A stretch of DNA of 6,770 bases from Bacteroidales bacterium. Its GTDB lineage: Bacteria > Bacteroidota > Bacteroidia > Bacteroidales > UBA3824. Below the pieces are notes generated by a model. It made no database searches, was not told the DNA's origin, and saw only the letters and a list, made by a program, of their open reading frames with translations. The stretch is taken from the NCBI GenBank assembly GCA_017645985.1, contig JAGCNK010000032.1, forward strand, positions 1 to 6,770, read 5' to 3'. Of this stretch, positions 1 through 6,317 are shown piece by piece (within the stretch, counting starts at the first letter, position 1; each line of letters begins with the position of its first letter). The position numbers and the translations under genes were made by a program.

Positions 1-422
1 ACCGCCGTAAACGACAGCGCAGTGCCAAAATCAGCCACTATACAAGCCGAATGAAAAGTTTCCCAAGCCTGAACTGCATCGCAGAGAAGGTCCCCTCCTA
101 TCTCGTGCTCGCTGCCTGCGGGCACTTTTATGGGTAGATATTTAAAAACATCAGCACCCACAATAAGAGGTTTCTTATTAATAAGGCGTTGTGACACAAT
201 CACAAACGCGCCTATAAGTTGCGGCACTACCGAACTCACCACCACATTTTCAATTTGACTGGCATTTAAGCCGAAATCTTTAAACAGTGTACGCAGCAGG
301 GCGAAATACTCGTCGCCAGTACGCTTGGTGTCGGTGCTGATACGCCATTGTTCCACAACCTTGTCTTGGTCAAACACCGCCGCTTTGATGTTGGTGTTGC
401 CTATATCGAATGTCAGAAGCAT
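1..422 (-). CDS. coaX: Type III pantothenate kinase, N-terminal part (gene runs off the left edge)
   Basis: CoaX phosphorylates pantothenate with ATP, the first step of coenzyme A synthesis, in the cytoplasm. Reading the minus strand from the ATG at 422 gives 140 open codons to the window edge. The protein starts MLLTFDIGNT, the phosphate-binding DxGNT motif of the type III (ASKHA-fold) kinases, with Asp6. Further on, EIGGDLLCDAV (about residues 107-117) aligns with the family's G-x-D segment, whose Asp (here Asp111) is the likely catalytic base. IVADFGTALSF (about 128-138) matches the conserved DFGTA segment. The usual Arg after the catalytic Asp is Leu here, which I believe occurs in some family members. 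No in-frame start is visible just upstream, and no clear Shine-Dalgarno sequence is present, as is normal in Bacteroidota. The family is about 240-260 residues, so a little over half is visible. The gene is divergent from susC. The ASKHA fold is shared with ROK kinases, but these motifs point to CoaX. Confidence 0.9.
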   Translation of the reverse strand, partial: MLLTFDIGNTNIKAAVFDQDKVVEQWRISTDTKRTGDEYFALLRTLFKDFGLNASQIENVVVSSVVPQLIGAFVIVSQRLINKKPLIVGADVFKYLPIKVPAGSEHEIGGDLLCDAVQAWETFHSACIVADFGTALSFTA

Positions 423-474
423 AATGATAAAATAACATTTAAGGAAATTAATAATTATTTACAAATCATACACA

Positions 475-482
475 CAAAATTA
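475..482 (-). promoter_or_regulatory. Candidate Bacteroides-type -7 element for coaX
   Basis: On the minus strand this reads TAATTTTG followed by T, an exact match to the Bacteroidota primary-sigma -7 pattern TAnnTTTG(Y). It lies 52 bases before the coaX ATG, so transcription would begin roughly at 465-470 and leave a leader of about 45 nt. No TTG sits at the ideal 19-21 bp upstream: the nearest CAA words on the plus strand give spacers of 16 and 25. The assignment therefore rests on the -7 box alone, in A/T-rich DNA where chance matches are easy. Confidence 0.35.
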
Positions 483-517
483 ACAACAATGAGCCGAACA
501 ATATCATCAAAACAGAA

Positions 518-611
518 AATGTTACAAATTTTGAATAATTTGCGACATTTTTAATAAAAATGTTACAAAATCAAAATAAGAAACAGTTAACACTTTTTAA
601 GAATGTTACAA
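518..611. repeat. Three direct repeats of AATGTTACAA, spaced 41 and 43 bp
   Basis: The 10-mer AATGTTACAA occurs exactly at 518-527, 559-568 and 602-611. The start-to-start distances are 41 and 43 bp, about four turns of B-DNA, so all three copies would face the same side of the helix. The sequence after copies 2 and 3 is also loosely similar (TCAAAATAA follows shortly after the core in both), so the block can be read as about two and a half degenerate 42-bp units. It lies between the coaX and susC starts. Binding sites for a transcription factor, or decayed tandem duplication in A/T-rich DNA, are both possible. What binds here is unknown. Confidence 0.6.
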
Positions 612-662
612 TTTCAAAATAAATTGCAACAAATTCAAAACTAAGATATAGATAAAAGTAGA

Positions 663-671
663 TATATTTGT
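663..671 (+). promoter_or_regulatory. Possible distal -7 element for susC
   Basis: TATATTTGT matches TAnnTTTGY exactly on the plus strand. If used, transcription would start near 676-678 and give a leader of about 255 nt. No TTG is found at the expected 19-21 bp upstream, and the surrounding DNA is A/T-rich, so this is a weak candidate. Confidence 0.2.
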
Positions 672-762
672 CAAGTGCATAATTTAAAAATAAGCACATA
701 TTTTAAAACAAACTCAAAATATCATAATACAGATTTTAAAATATATCACAAATTTTAAATTC

Positions 763-790
763 TTGTTAATGTAGACACCTTATATATATA
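763..790 (+). promoter_or_regulatory. Possible proximal promoter for susC
   Basis: TTG at 763-765 is followed after 19 bp by TATATAAC starting at 785, which keeps the TA of the Bacteroidota -7 box but not its TTTG. Read in the E. coli style it is TTGTTA, 16 bp, TATATA. A start near 796-800 would give a leader of about 135 nt that begins before the pseudoknot at 845-884. SusCD operons are often under ECF sigma or hybrid two-component control, whose promoters need not match the primary-sigma pattern, so a poor match here is not surprising. Confidence 0.25.
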
Positions 791-844
791 ACCAAAATTA
801 ATTTAATTATGACATAGAGAAAAGAAAAAGAAAAACAAACCAAT

Positions 845-884
845 GAGGTTAGGACACCTCGGCATAATTTGCCCAAAAAAGTCC
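845..884 (+). promoter_or_regulatory. Candidate structured susC leader RNA: H-type pseudoknot with inset hairpin
   Basis: Stem 1 pairs GAGGT (845-849) with ACCTC (856-860), all five Watson-Crick. Its 6-nt loop is TAGGAC, and the loop bases GGAC (852-855) pair perfectly with GTCC (881-884) downstream, forming a 4-bp stem 2 directly adjoining stem 1. The connecting loop holds a small hairpin, GGCA (861-864) with TGCC (870-873), then C and six A (875-880). An A-rich strand next to stem 1 is typical of stable H-type pseudoknots, including ligand-binding ones. The element is clearly richer in G and C than its surroundings and ends 47 nt before the susC start. The layout resembles preQ1-I riboswitches, but the conserved ligand-contact bases are not apparent and susC is an unusual target, so I assign no known class. 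The pairing is seen; the function is inferred. Confidence 0.45.
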
Positions 885-931
885 AAAAACTTAAATCGAT
901 TCATTTTATTAACTGAATTAAAGTATTTTTT

Positions 932-3900
932 ATGAGACAATTTTTCTTATTGGGACTGTTGACATTATTGTTCCCATTTGCTCTGAGCGCTCAGAACATC
1001 ACTGTTTCCGGCAAGGTGTTCTACAGCTCTACAAACGAGCCCTTAGTAGGTGTTACCGTTGTTCAGACGGGAACACAGAACGGAACCATCACCGACATTG
1101 ACGGTAACTACTCCATCAGCGTTCCTGGTGATGCATCATTAACATTTTCCTACATCGGATACGTTTCCAACACCGTGTTCGTCAACGGAAAATCAACTCT
1201 GCCGGTATACCTCGACACCGACGACAAGACTCTCGAACAAGTTGTCGTAGTAGGTTACGGTACAATGAAAAAATCGGACGTTTCTGGTTCGGTTGTATCT
1301 GTTGATACAAAAGATATGATGAAGCGTTCACCTGCCAACGTAAACCAAGGCTTGCAAGGTGCAGCTGCCGGTGTTATGGTAACAGCACAAGACGGTTCGC
1401 CCGACGGCAATTCTCAGGTTCGTATCCGTGGTGTTGCCACCATCAACGGCAACGCTCAACCTCTTTATGTTATTGATGGAGTTCAGGTAGGTACAGACGC
1501 TAACTTCCTCAACCCCGCCGACATCAAGAGCATTGAGGTTTTAAAAGACGCTTCGGCTACCGCTATTTACGGTGCTGCTGGTGCCAACGGTGTGATTATG
1601 ATTACTACCAACCAAGGTTCTAAAGGTACAATGGTTGTAAATGTGTCGGCTGATTGGAGCATTCAGACATTGCCCTACAAACTTGAAACTTTCAAAGATG
1701 TGGATGCTTACGCTCAGACCATTCGTCAAGCAATTGCTGTGGATTCAAAAGATGGAAGAACTCTTGTTAATCCTGTTTGGGGTGCAGAGTATGATGGCAA
1801 ACGCAACTACATCGACTGGCAAGATCAGATGACACGTCCCGCACTTCGTCAGCAGTACAACATTTCAGCTAATGGCGGTACCGACAAAGCTACCTACAAT
1901 TTCTCTTTAGGTTGGCTCAACAACGATGGTCTTGTAGTAAACTCTAATTACAAACGTCTTACCGGTCGTGCAAGCGCAAAAGTGAATGTTAATAAGTATT
2001 TCAGCTTTGGTGGTGATATCAACTTTATCCACAGCGAAAACTATGGTTCAAACGGTGTATTCTCCAACAATGGTAACCTCTCTTCTTTGCGCGACTTTGC
2101 ATTTTTGGCTCCCACTCTCGACTATATCGACAATGCTACCGGTCAACTTGTTAATGTTAATGTTGAGAACCCCGACGGCTCTTATGGTGCAGGCGAACAG
2201 GTTACTCCTCAAAACTGGGAAGGTAACACCTCCATTGCTAGCAACTATTATGCACAGCAGATGGAAGTAGGAGGCAAAAACTACAACAACCGAGTACTTT
2301 CAAGTGCTTACGCTGAAATAACCTTTTTCAAAGGTCTTACATTGAAATCTGTTGCATCATACAATTACTCTACTTCAGGATGGAATGATTTTAGCGGAGG
2401 TCACTCTCGTTTCAATTATATCAATGGGGTTAAAACAGAAATACCAATGTCTGCAGACCAAACTTATTCTCTTACACTCAACCAAAGCCAAGGCAACACT
2501 ATTCAAGCTGAAACATATTTGACCTATGCTTGGAAAAACGATATCCACAATTTTACCATTATGGCTGGTCATTCATTCTCAAAATATTGGGGATTCCATA
2601 ATGAGGCTAGTGGATATGATTTTATGGATTCTAATATCCGTAACACCAATATGTCTCTTAATGAAGATAGAAAATTGGGTACAGCAGCTTTCAATGCCGA
2701 TGTACGTGGTATTTCTTACTTCGGTCGTTTGACTTACAGCCTTTTTGACCGTTACATTCTTACTGGTACTGTTCGTCGTGACGGTTCTTCTAACTTTGGT
2801 AAGGGCAACAAATGGGGCGTATTCCCGTCAGCTGCTTTGGCTTGGAGAATTTCTGAAGAAAGTTTCTTGAAAGATAACGACGTTGTTTCCAATTTAAAAC
2901 TTCGTCTTGGTTGGGGACGAACAGGTAATGCCGGTGGCTTATCTGGCAAAGGTATTGCTGCATTGTCGTCTTCAGGCGTAGCTTACAACTACTATAATTC
3001 CGACAACAACACTATCGGACCCAACTCTACAATGGATATGAATAACAGAGTTGGTTTGAAAGTTCCTCTTGTTGACCCCGGTTTGAAATGGGAAACAAAC
3101 GAGCAAACTAACATTGGTCTTGATTTTGGCTTCTACAGAGGTACAATTTCTGGTTCTATTGACTATTTTGTTCGTACCACCACCGACCTTCTCATCGATC
3201 GTCCTACACGTCCTTCCACAGGTTATGCATCTGTATATACAAACTTTGGAAAAATCATCAACAAAGGTGTTGAAATATCTCTTACTTACAATAAGAAAAT
3301 CAACGACGACCTTGATTTTAGCGTAACATTCAATGGCTCTACATTGAAAAACGAAATTGACGAAATAGGTGGACAGCCTTTCTTCGCTACCAATAACGGC
3401 ACCACCAACGACGGCTCTAACGTAGGTGCAGTAGGTGATCCTGCAGGTTTTCACTGGAACAACCACTCGGTTAGCCAAGCAGGATCGGCTGTAGGTTCGT
3501 TCTGGGGTTATAGAGTAGCAGGCATTTTCCAATCTCAAGAAGAAATTGACGCTCTCAACAAACAAGCTAATGATATGTCAATAGCTCGTGGCGACCGTGA
3601 GGTAATCAATTATTATCAAGAGGAAAAGACTATGCCCGGTGACTATAAGTTTGAAGATATCAATGGCGATGGTTATATCAATGAGAAAGATATGGACGTA
3701 CTCGGTAACGGTCTTCCTAAATTCAACTATGGTATTAACGTAAATGTTAACTACAAACAGTTTGATTTCTCATTATACTGTTATGGCGTAGCTGGTCAGA
3801 AAATCTATTCATACTCGGCAATGCGTCTTAGCAATATCTACTCAGGCGACGACCAGACAACTCCTAACTTGTTGAAGGATTCGTACAACGACATTTGGTC

Positions 3901-4231
3901 ACCTTCTAATCCCGGAGGCACTATTTCTCAATTAACACTTCTCGACTACAATTACAACCGTCGTGGTAGCGATGCTTGGGTTAAAAAAGGAGATTTCTTC
4001 CGTATCAGCAACATTCAAATTGGATACACTTTCAAAAAAGAATGGTTGGCTCCCTTGCTAATCAACAATGCAAGAGCATACGTGTCGGTTCAAAACCTCG
4101 CTTTAATCTCAAAATATAAGAAATATGGCGATCCTGAGTGCGGTCAAGGTAGCGTATTGTTCTCTGGTCTTGATACCGGACGTTATCCTATGCCACGTAC
4201 TTTTGTTTTCGGTATAAATCTTCAATTCTAA
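932..4231 (+). CDS. susC-like: SusC/RagA family TonB-dependent outer-membrane transporter
   Basis: This 1099-residue protein is the barrel half of a SusCD uptake complex: it imports a SusD-captured ligand, often a glycan, across the outer membrane using TonB/ExbBD energy. Residues 1-20 are a Sec signal peptide (MRQFFLLGLLTLLF...LSA, cleavage likely before Gln21). Residues about 22-100 form a carboxypeptidase-regulatory-like beta-sandwich (SGKVF...DIDGNYSISVP). A TonB-box-like LEQVVVVGYG follows at 101-110. The plug domain spans about 115-228 and carries the family signature QPLYVIDGV (176-184) and IEVLKDASATAIYGAAGANGVI. The rest is the 22-strand barrel, ending in a C-terminal Phe as expected for BAM targeting. 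A 12-residue EF-hand-like loop (Asp909, Asn911, Asp913, Tyr915, Asn917, Asp920) lies in DINGDGYINEKD. There is no extra N-terminal STN signalling domain, so ECF/anti-sigma trans-envelope signalling is less likely. ATG 932 is the only start: an in-frame TGA lies at 914-916. Length is normal and the gene looks intact. Substrate unknown. Confidence 0.97.
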   Translation: MRQFFLLGLLTLLFPFALSAQNITVSGKVFYSSTNEPLVGVTVVQTGTQNGTITDIDGNYSISVPGDASLTFSYIGYVSNTVFVNGKSTLPVYLDTDDKTLEQVVVVGYGTMKKSDVSGSVVSVDTKDMMKRSPANVNQGLQGAAAGVMVTAQDGSPDGNSQVRIRGVATINGNAQPLYVIDGVQVGTDANFLNPADIKSIEVLKDASATAIYGAAGANGVIMITTNQGSKGTMVVNVSADWSIQTLPYKLETFKDVDAYAQTIRQAIAVDSKDGRTLVNPVWGAEYDGKRNYIDWQDQMTRPALRQQYNISANGGTDKATYNFSLGWLNNDGLVVNSNYKRLTGRASAKVNVNKYFSFGGDINFIHSENYGSNGVFSNNGNLSSLRDFAFLAPTLDYIDNATGQLVNVNVENPDGSYGAGEQVTPQNWEGNTSIASNYYAQQMEVGGKNYNNRVLSSAYAEITFFKGLTLKSVASYNYSTSGWNDFSGGHSRFNYINGVKTEIPMSADQTYSLTLNQSQGNTIQAETYLTYAWKNDIHNFTIMAGHSFSKYWGFHNEASGYDFMDSNIRNTNMSLNEDRKLGTAAFNADVRGISYFGRLTYSLFDRYILTGTVRRDGSSNFGKGNKWGVFPSAALAWRISEESFLKDNDVVSNLKLRLGWGRTGNAGGLSGKGIAALSSSGVAYNYYNSDNNTIGPNSTMDMNNRVGLKVPLVDPGLKWETNEQTNIGLDFGFYRGTISGSIDYFVRTTTDLLIDRPTRPSTGYASVYTNFGKIINKGVEISLTYNKKINDDLDFSVTFNGSTLKNEIDEIGGQPFFATNNGTTNDGSNVGAVGDPAGFHWNNHSVSQAGSAVGSFWGYRVAGIFQSQEEIDALNKQANDMSIARGDREVINYYQEEKTMPGDYKFEDINGDGYINEKDMDVLGNGLPKFNYGINVNVNYKQFDFSLYCYGVAGQKIYSYSAMRLSNIYSGDDQTTPNLLKDSYNDIWSPSNPGGTISQLTLLDYNYNRRGSDAWVKKGDFFRISNIQIGYTFKKEWLAPLLINNARAYVSVQNLALISKYKKYGDPECGQGSVLFSGLDTGRYPMPRTFVFGINLQF

Positions 4232-4250
4232 TTTAATAATTTAGAAAAAT

Positions 4251-6143
4251 ATGAAAAATATTTTTAAATATACAGCATTTGCTTGCGTTGCGGGCATAGC
4301 TTTAGGAAACCTTACATCTTGTAAGGAAGATTTTTTGGAAACTGACCAATATGAATTGATTGGCACTGATTATCTGTACCAAAACGACGATCATATTCTT
4401 CAAGGTCTAACTGGTGTTTATGATATGATGGTGCCAAACGGTGATGATGGCGAAAAATCAAACGGTGATTGGGGTTTTAAACCTAATTTGTTTACCGGCG
4501 GACACCCTTCTATGGACACCCAGTGTACTGGTTGGGATGCTGCATTCCTTTCTCAGAGTTGGAATGCACAAACTACCGAATTAAATGCTGGTTGGCTTCA
4601 CGCTTATATGGCCATCACCAAATGTAACACATTCCTTGAAGGTCTTGAAGATCTTGAAACCGGTGGCGAAACCGGACGCTCTGAGGAAGTGGTTAAAACC
4701 GCAAAGGGCGAGGCTACAGCCGTACGTGGATTCTTCTTTACCTGGTTGGCACAAACATTTGGACGTGTACCTTTGCTTAAAACTGGTGAAACTTACTCAG
4801 AGTCTCCCCATAAAGAAAGGGCTAAAGATTATGAAGAAATGTGGAACTTTATTATTGATGACTTTAAGGCTGCTGTTGAACTTCTCGACTGGAAACCTTA
4901 CAACAATCAATATGGACGTGCTACCAAAGGTATGGCACTTGCATACCTTGCCGATGCTTATATGTGGAAGGCTTTTCGTTGTCCTGAACAAAAACAGGCT
5001 TGCTTAACTGAGGCAAGAACTGCTTTGAAGCAGATTTTGGATAAAACAGATATCTACGAACTTAGTCCTTCGTTTACCACAAACTGGGATCCTGCAGCAG
5101 TTTGGAATAAAGAGTGTATCTGGGCTGAGGTCCTTGACGAAGGTTCCAACTGGTCTAACTGGTCAAACTGGACCTCGCATATGCAGATTAAATGGTATGT
5201 GGCTTGTATCGAAAATGGTGGATGGGGTTCATTGCTCCTCCCCTGGGAATGGTATGCGTGCTACGAACCGGGCGATAAACGTCGTGACGGCTCTTGTGTT
5301 ACCGGTGCAGTTCCTGAATCTGATTTGGATAAATACGGTATCGAAAAATCTGATTACGTTTACGGTTATCACCCATATTTACAAAGCGTTATAGGTAACG
5401 GTGGCGTAACCTCAACTGTTAATCGTTTCCATTGCTTAGCTAATGGTGAACCTGGTCCTTCTATTTGGACTACAAAGTTGTGGCGTACAGCAGAAGCTGA
5501 TAATGCCTACAACCCTTGGGGTAATGGTACTTGGGCTCCTACTATCATTTATTGGAAACGTCTGCCAAACGTAATGCTTGATTATGCTGAATGTTGTTTC
5601 GAACTTGATGGCGAAAATAGCACAGAAGGATGGGAACAACTTGATAAATTGCGCGAACGTGCTTTTGGTAACCTTGAGGTTGGTAAAACTAAAGACCTTA
5701 CCGACAAGTTCCTTCCTTATTACAATGATCTAGCCAAAATGTATGGTAAACCCGCTTTAACTGCTTATCCGTTGCCATTTAATGATGCAACAGTTACAGT
5801 TGAATCTGCTAAATCGTATTACGAAAAATACGCTAAGGGTGAAGCTAAAGAAAATGTTCATCAAAAGGCATTTACTTCGCCTGTTTGGAAAGTGGCTGTA
5901 AACACAGAACGTCGCAAGGAACTCAATTGTGAATGGTCGTTGACACCTGATTTGCATAAGTCGGGATTTTTGGCTGATCACATTGAAACTACATATCCTA
6001 CTGATGCTACTAGCGGTGAAGCTTTGTTTAATTATCCGTGGACTCACAGATCATTTACTTACAGTGAGGCAAAAATGGATATGCCTATTCCTTCTGATGA
6101 GTTGATGAAAAATCCGCTCTGTGATCAGAATCCTGGTTACTAG
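4251..6143 (+). CDS. susD-like: SusD/RagB family surface nutrient-binding lipoprotein
   Basis: This 630-residue protein is the surface lid that binds ligand over the SusC barrel. It begins with a lipoprotein signal peptide ending in the lipobox LTSC, with lipidated Cys24. The next residues, K-E-D, fit the Bacteroidota lipoprotein export signal (Lys followed by two acidic residues), which sends it to the cell surface. The N-terminal SusD-like region (about 25-230) has family helices such as GWLHAYMAITKCNTFLEGL, KGEATAVRGFFFTWLAQTFGRVPLL (two motifs, roughly residues 120-175) and GRATKGMALAYLADAYMWKAF. The C-terminal SusD_RagB region ends MPIPSDELMKNP...QNPGY, the classic family ending. It is somewhat longer than prototype SusD (about 550 residues), Trp-rich (27), and has three consecutive Ser-Asn-Trp units at 299-307. 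The start is 19 nt after the susC stop, with an in-frame TAG at 4242-4244 ruling out an earlier one, so the two are co-transcribed. Ligand unknown. Confidence 0.97.
   Translation: MKNIFKYTAFACVAGIALGNLTSCKEDFLETDQYELIGTDYLYQNDDHILQGLTGVYDMMVPNGDDGEKSNGDWGFKPNLFTGGHPSMDTQCTGWDAAFLSQSWNAQTTELNAGWLHAYMAITKCNTFLEGLEDLETGGETGRSEEVVKTAKGEATAVRGFFFTWLAQTFGRVPLLKTGETYSESPHKERAKDYEEMWNFIIDDFKAAVELLDWKPYNNQYGRATKGMALAYLADAYMWKAFRCPEQKQACLTEARTALKQILDKTDIYELSPSFTTNWDPAAVWNKECIWAEVLDEGSNWSNWSNWTSHMQIKWYVACIENGGWGSLLLPWEWYACYEPGDKRRDGSCVTGAVPESDLDKYGIEKSDYVYGYHPYLQSVIGNGGVTSTVNRFHCLANGEPGPSIWTTKLWRTAEADNAYNPWGNGTWAPTIIYWKRLPNVMLDYAECCFELDGENSTEGWEQLDKLRERAFGNLEVGKTKDLTDKFLPYYNDLAKMYGKPALTAYPLPFNDATVTVESAKSYYEKYAKGEAKENVHQKAFTSPVWKVAVNTERRKELNCEWSLTPDLHKSGFLADHIETTYPTDATSGEALFNYPWTHRSFTYSEAKMDMPIPSDELMKNPLCDQNPGY
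5145..5171 (+). repeat. Three tandem 9-bp units TCnAACTGG inside susD
   Basis: TCCAACTGG, TCTAACTGG and TCAAACTGG follow one another without a gap and differ only at the third base of the serine codon. They encode Ser-Asn-Trp three times (residues 299-307), followed by Thr-Ser-His. The in-frame 9-bp unit suggests expansion by replication slippage, and the synonymous third-base differences suggest it is not brand new. Placed in the C-terminal ligand-binding half of SusD, it could add surface aromatic residues. Confidence 0.85.
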
Positions 6144-6155
6144 GCCCATATCGCT

Positions 6156-6176
6156 TGATATTGAATAGCAATATCA
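6156..6176 (+). other. Short inverted repeat in the susD 3' untranslated region
   Basis: TGATATTG (6156-6163) is perfectly complementary to CAATATCA (6169-6176), an 8-bp hairpin with the 5-nt loop AATAG. It starts 12 bases after the susD stop and lies just before the intrinsic terminator. It has no T-run of its own, so it is not a terminator. It could be an mRNA 3' stabilising stem or a small protein-binding palindrome. Confidence 0.5.
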
Positions 6177-6191
6177 CATCTTAAAAAATCC

Positions 6192-6230
6192 GCCCGCCGC
6201 AGGCCACAAGGTCTACGGCGGGCTTTTTTT
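6192..6230 (+). terminator. Rho-independent terminator of the susCD operon
   Basis: GCCCGCCG (6192-6199) pairs with CGGCGGGC (6216-6223) over 8 perfect, nearly all G/C pairs. After one C-A mismatch, AGGCC (6201-6205) pairs with GGTCT (6210-6214), including one G-U, closing the loop ACAA. Seven T follow (6224-6230). An A-run at 6183-6188 precedes the stem, so it may also act weakly on the other strand. It lies 48 nt after the susD stop and separates the operon from tilS. Confidence 0.93.
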
Positions 6231-6261
6231 ATCCCGTTGTCAAAAGTATTTCGCCCAGCGG

Positions 6262-6294
6262 CTTGGAGGTTTTAGAAAAATGCGGTAATTTTGC
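6262..6294 (+). promoter_or_regulatory. Bacteroides-type promoter for tilS
   Basis: CTTG at 6262-6265 (TTG 6263-6265) serves as the -33 element, followed by a 20-bp spacer and TAATTTTGC at 6286-6294, an exact match to the -7 consensus TAnnTTTGC. The start would fall near 6298-6301, giving a leader of under 20 nt before the tilS ATG. The -7 box overlaps a perfect 12-bp palindrome, TTTTGCGCAAAA (6289-6300), which could be an operator or chance. This is the best promoter match in the window and fits a housekeeping gene. Confidence 0.7.
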
Positions 6295-6317
6295 GCAAAA
6301 GATGAGATTTGCTAACA

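Larger units (their letters stand above)
423..931. other. A/T-rich divergent intergenic region between coaX and susC
   Basis: These 509 bases separate two divergent genes and contain no convincing coding sequence. Most of the stretch is strongly A/T-rich, with many A and T runs and repeated ATTTTAAA words (700-707, 733-740, 752-759; the second lies within the palindrome ATTTTAAAAT at 733-742). It holds three AATGTTACAA direct repeats in its left half, a candidate coaX -7 element, weak candidate promoters for susC, and a more G/C-rich folded leader at 845-884. I found no convincing pair of long inverted repeats flanking a promoter, so there is no sign of an invertible switch of the kind known for some Bacteroides surface loci. 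No tRNA or other named RNA family was recognised. Confidence 0.8.

Noticed and set aside
348..554. 68-codon plus-strand ORF across the coaX start and intergenic DNA
   Set aside because: It is antisense to the clear coaX N-terminus and continues into A/T-rich noncoding sequence that contains the AATGTTACAA repeats. It has no recognisable domain or start context.
845..884. Assignment of the susC leader as a preQ1-I riboswitch
   Set aside because: The topology and A-rich strand are similar, but stem 2 adjoins stem 1 without the usual connecting bases, an extra hairpin interrupts the A-rich strand, and susC is not a queuosine gene. It was kept only as an unassigned pseudoknot.
423..931. Phase-variable invertible promoter upstream of susC
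   Set aside because: No matching long inverted repeats were found on either side of a promoter candidate, and no invertase gene is in the window.
2972..3565. 197-codon minus-strand ORF inside susC
   Set aside because: It lies wholly antisense to the intact SusC barrel. Its translation is rich in Cys, Val and Arg with no domain, as expected for the reverse of a barrel-coding frame.
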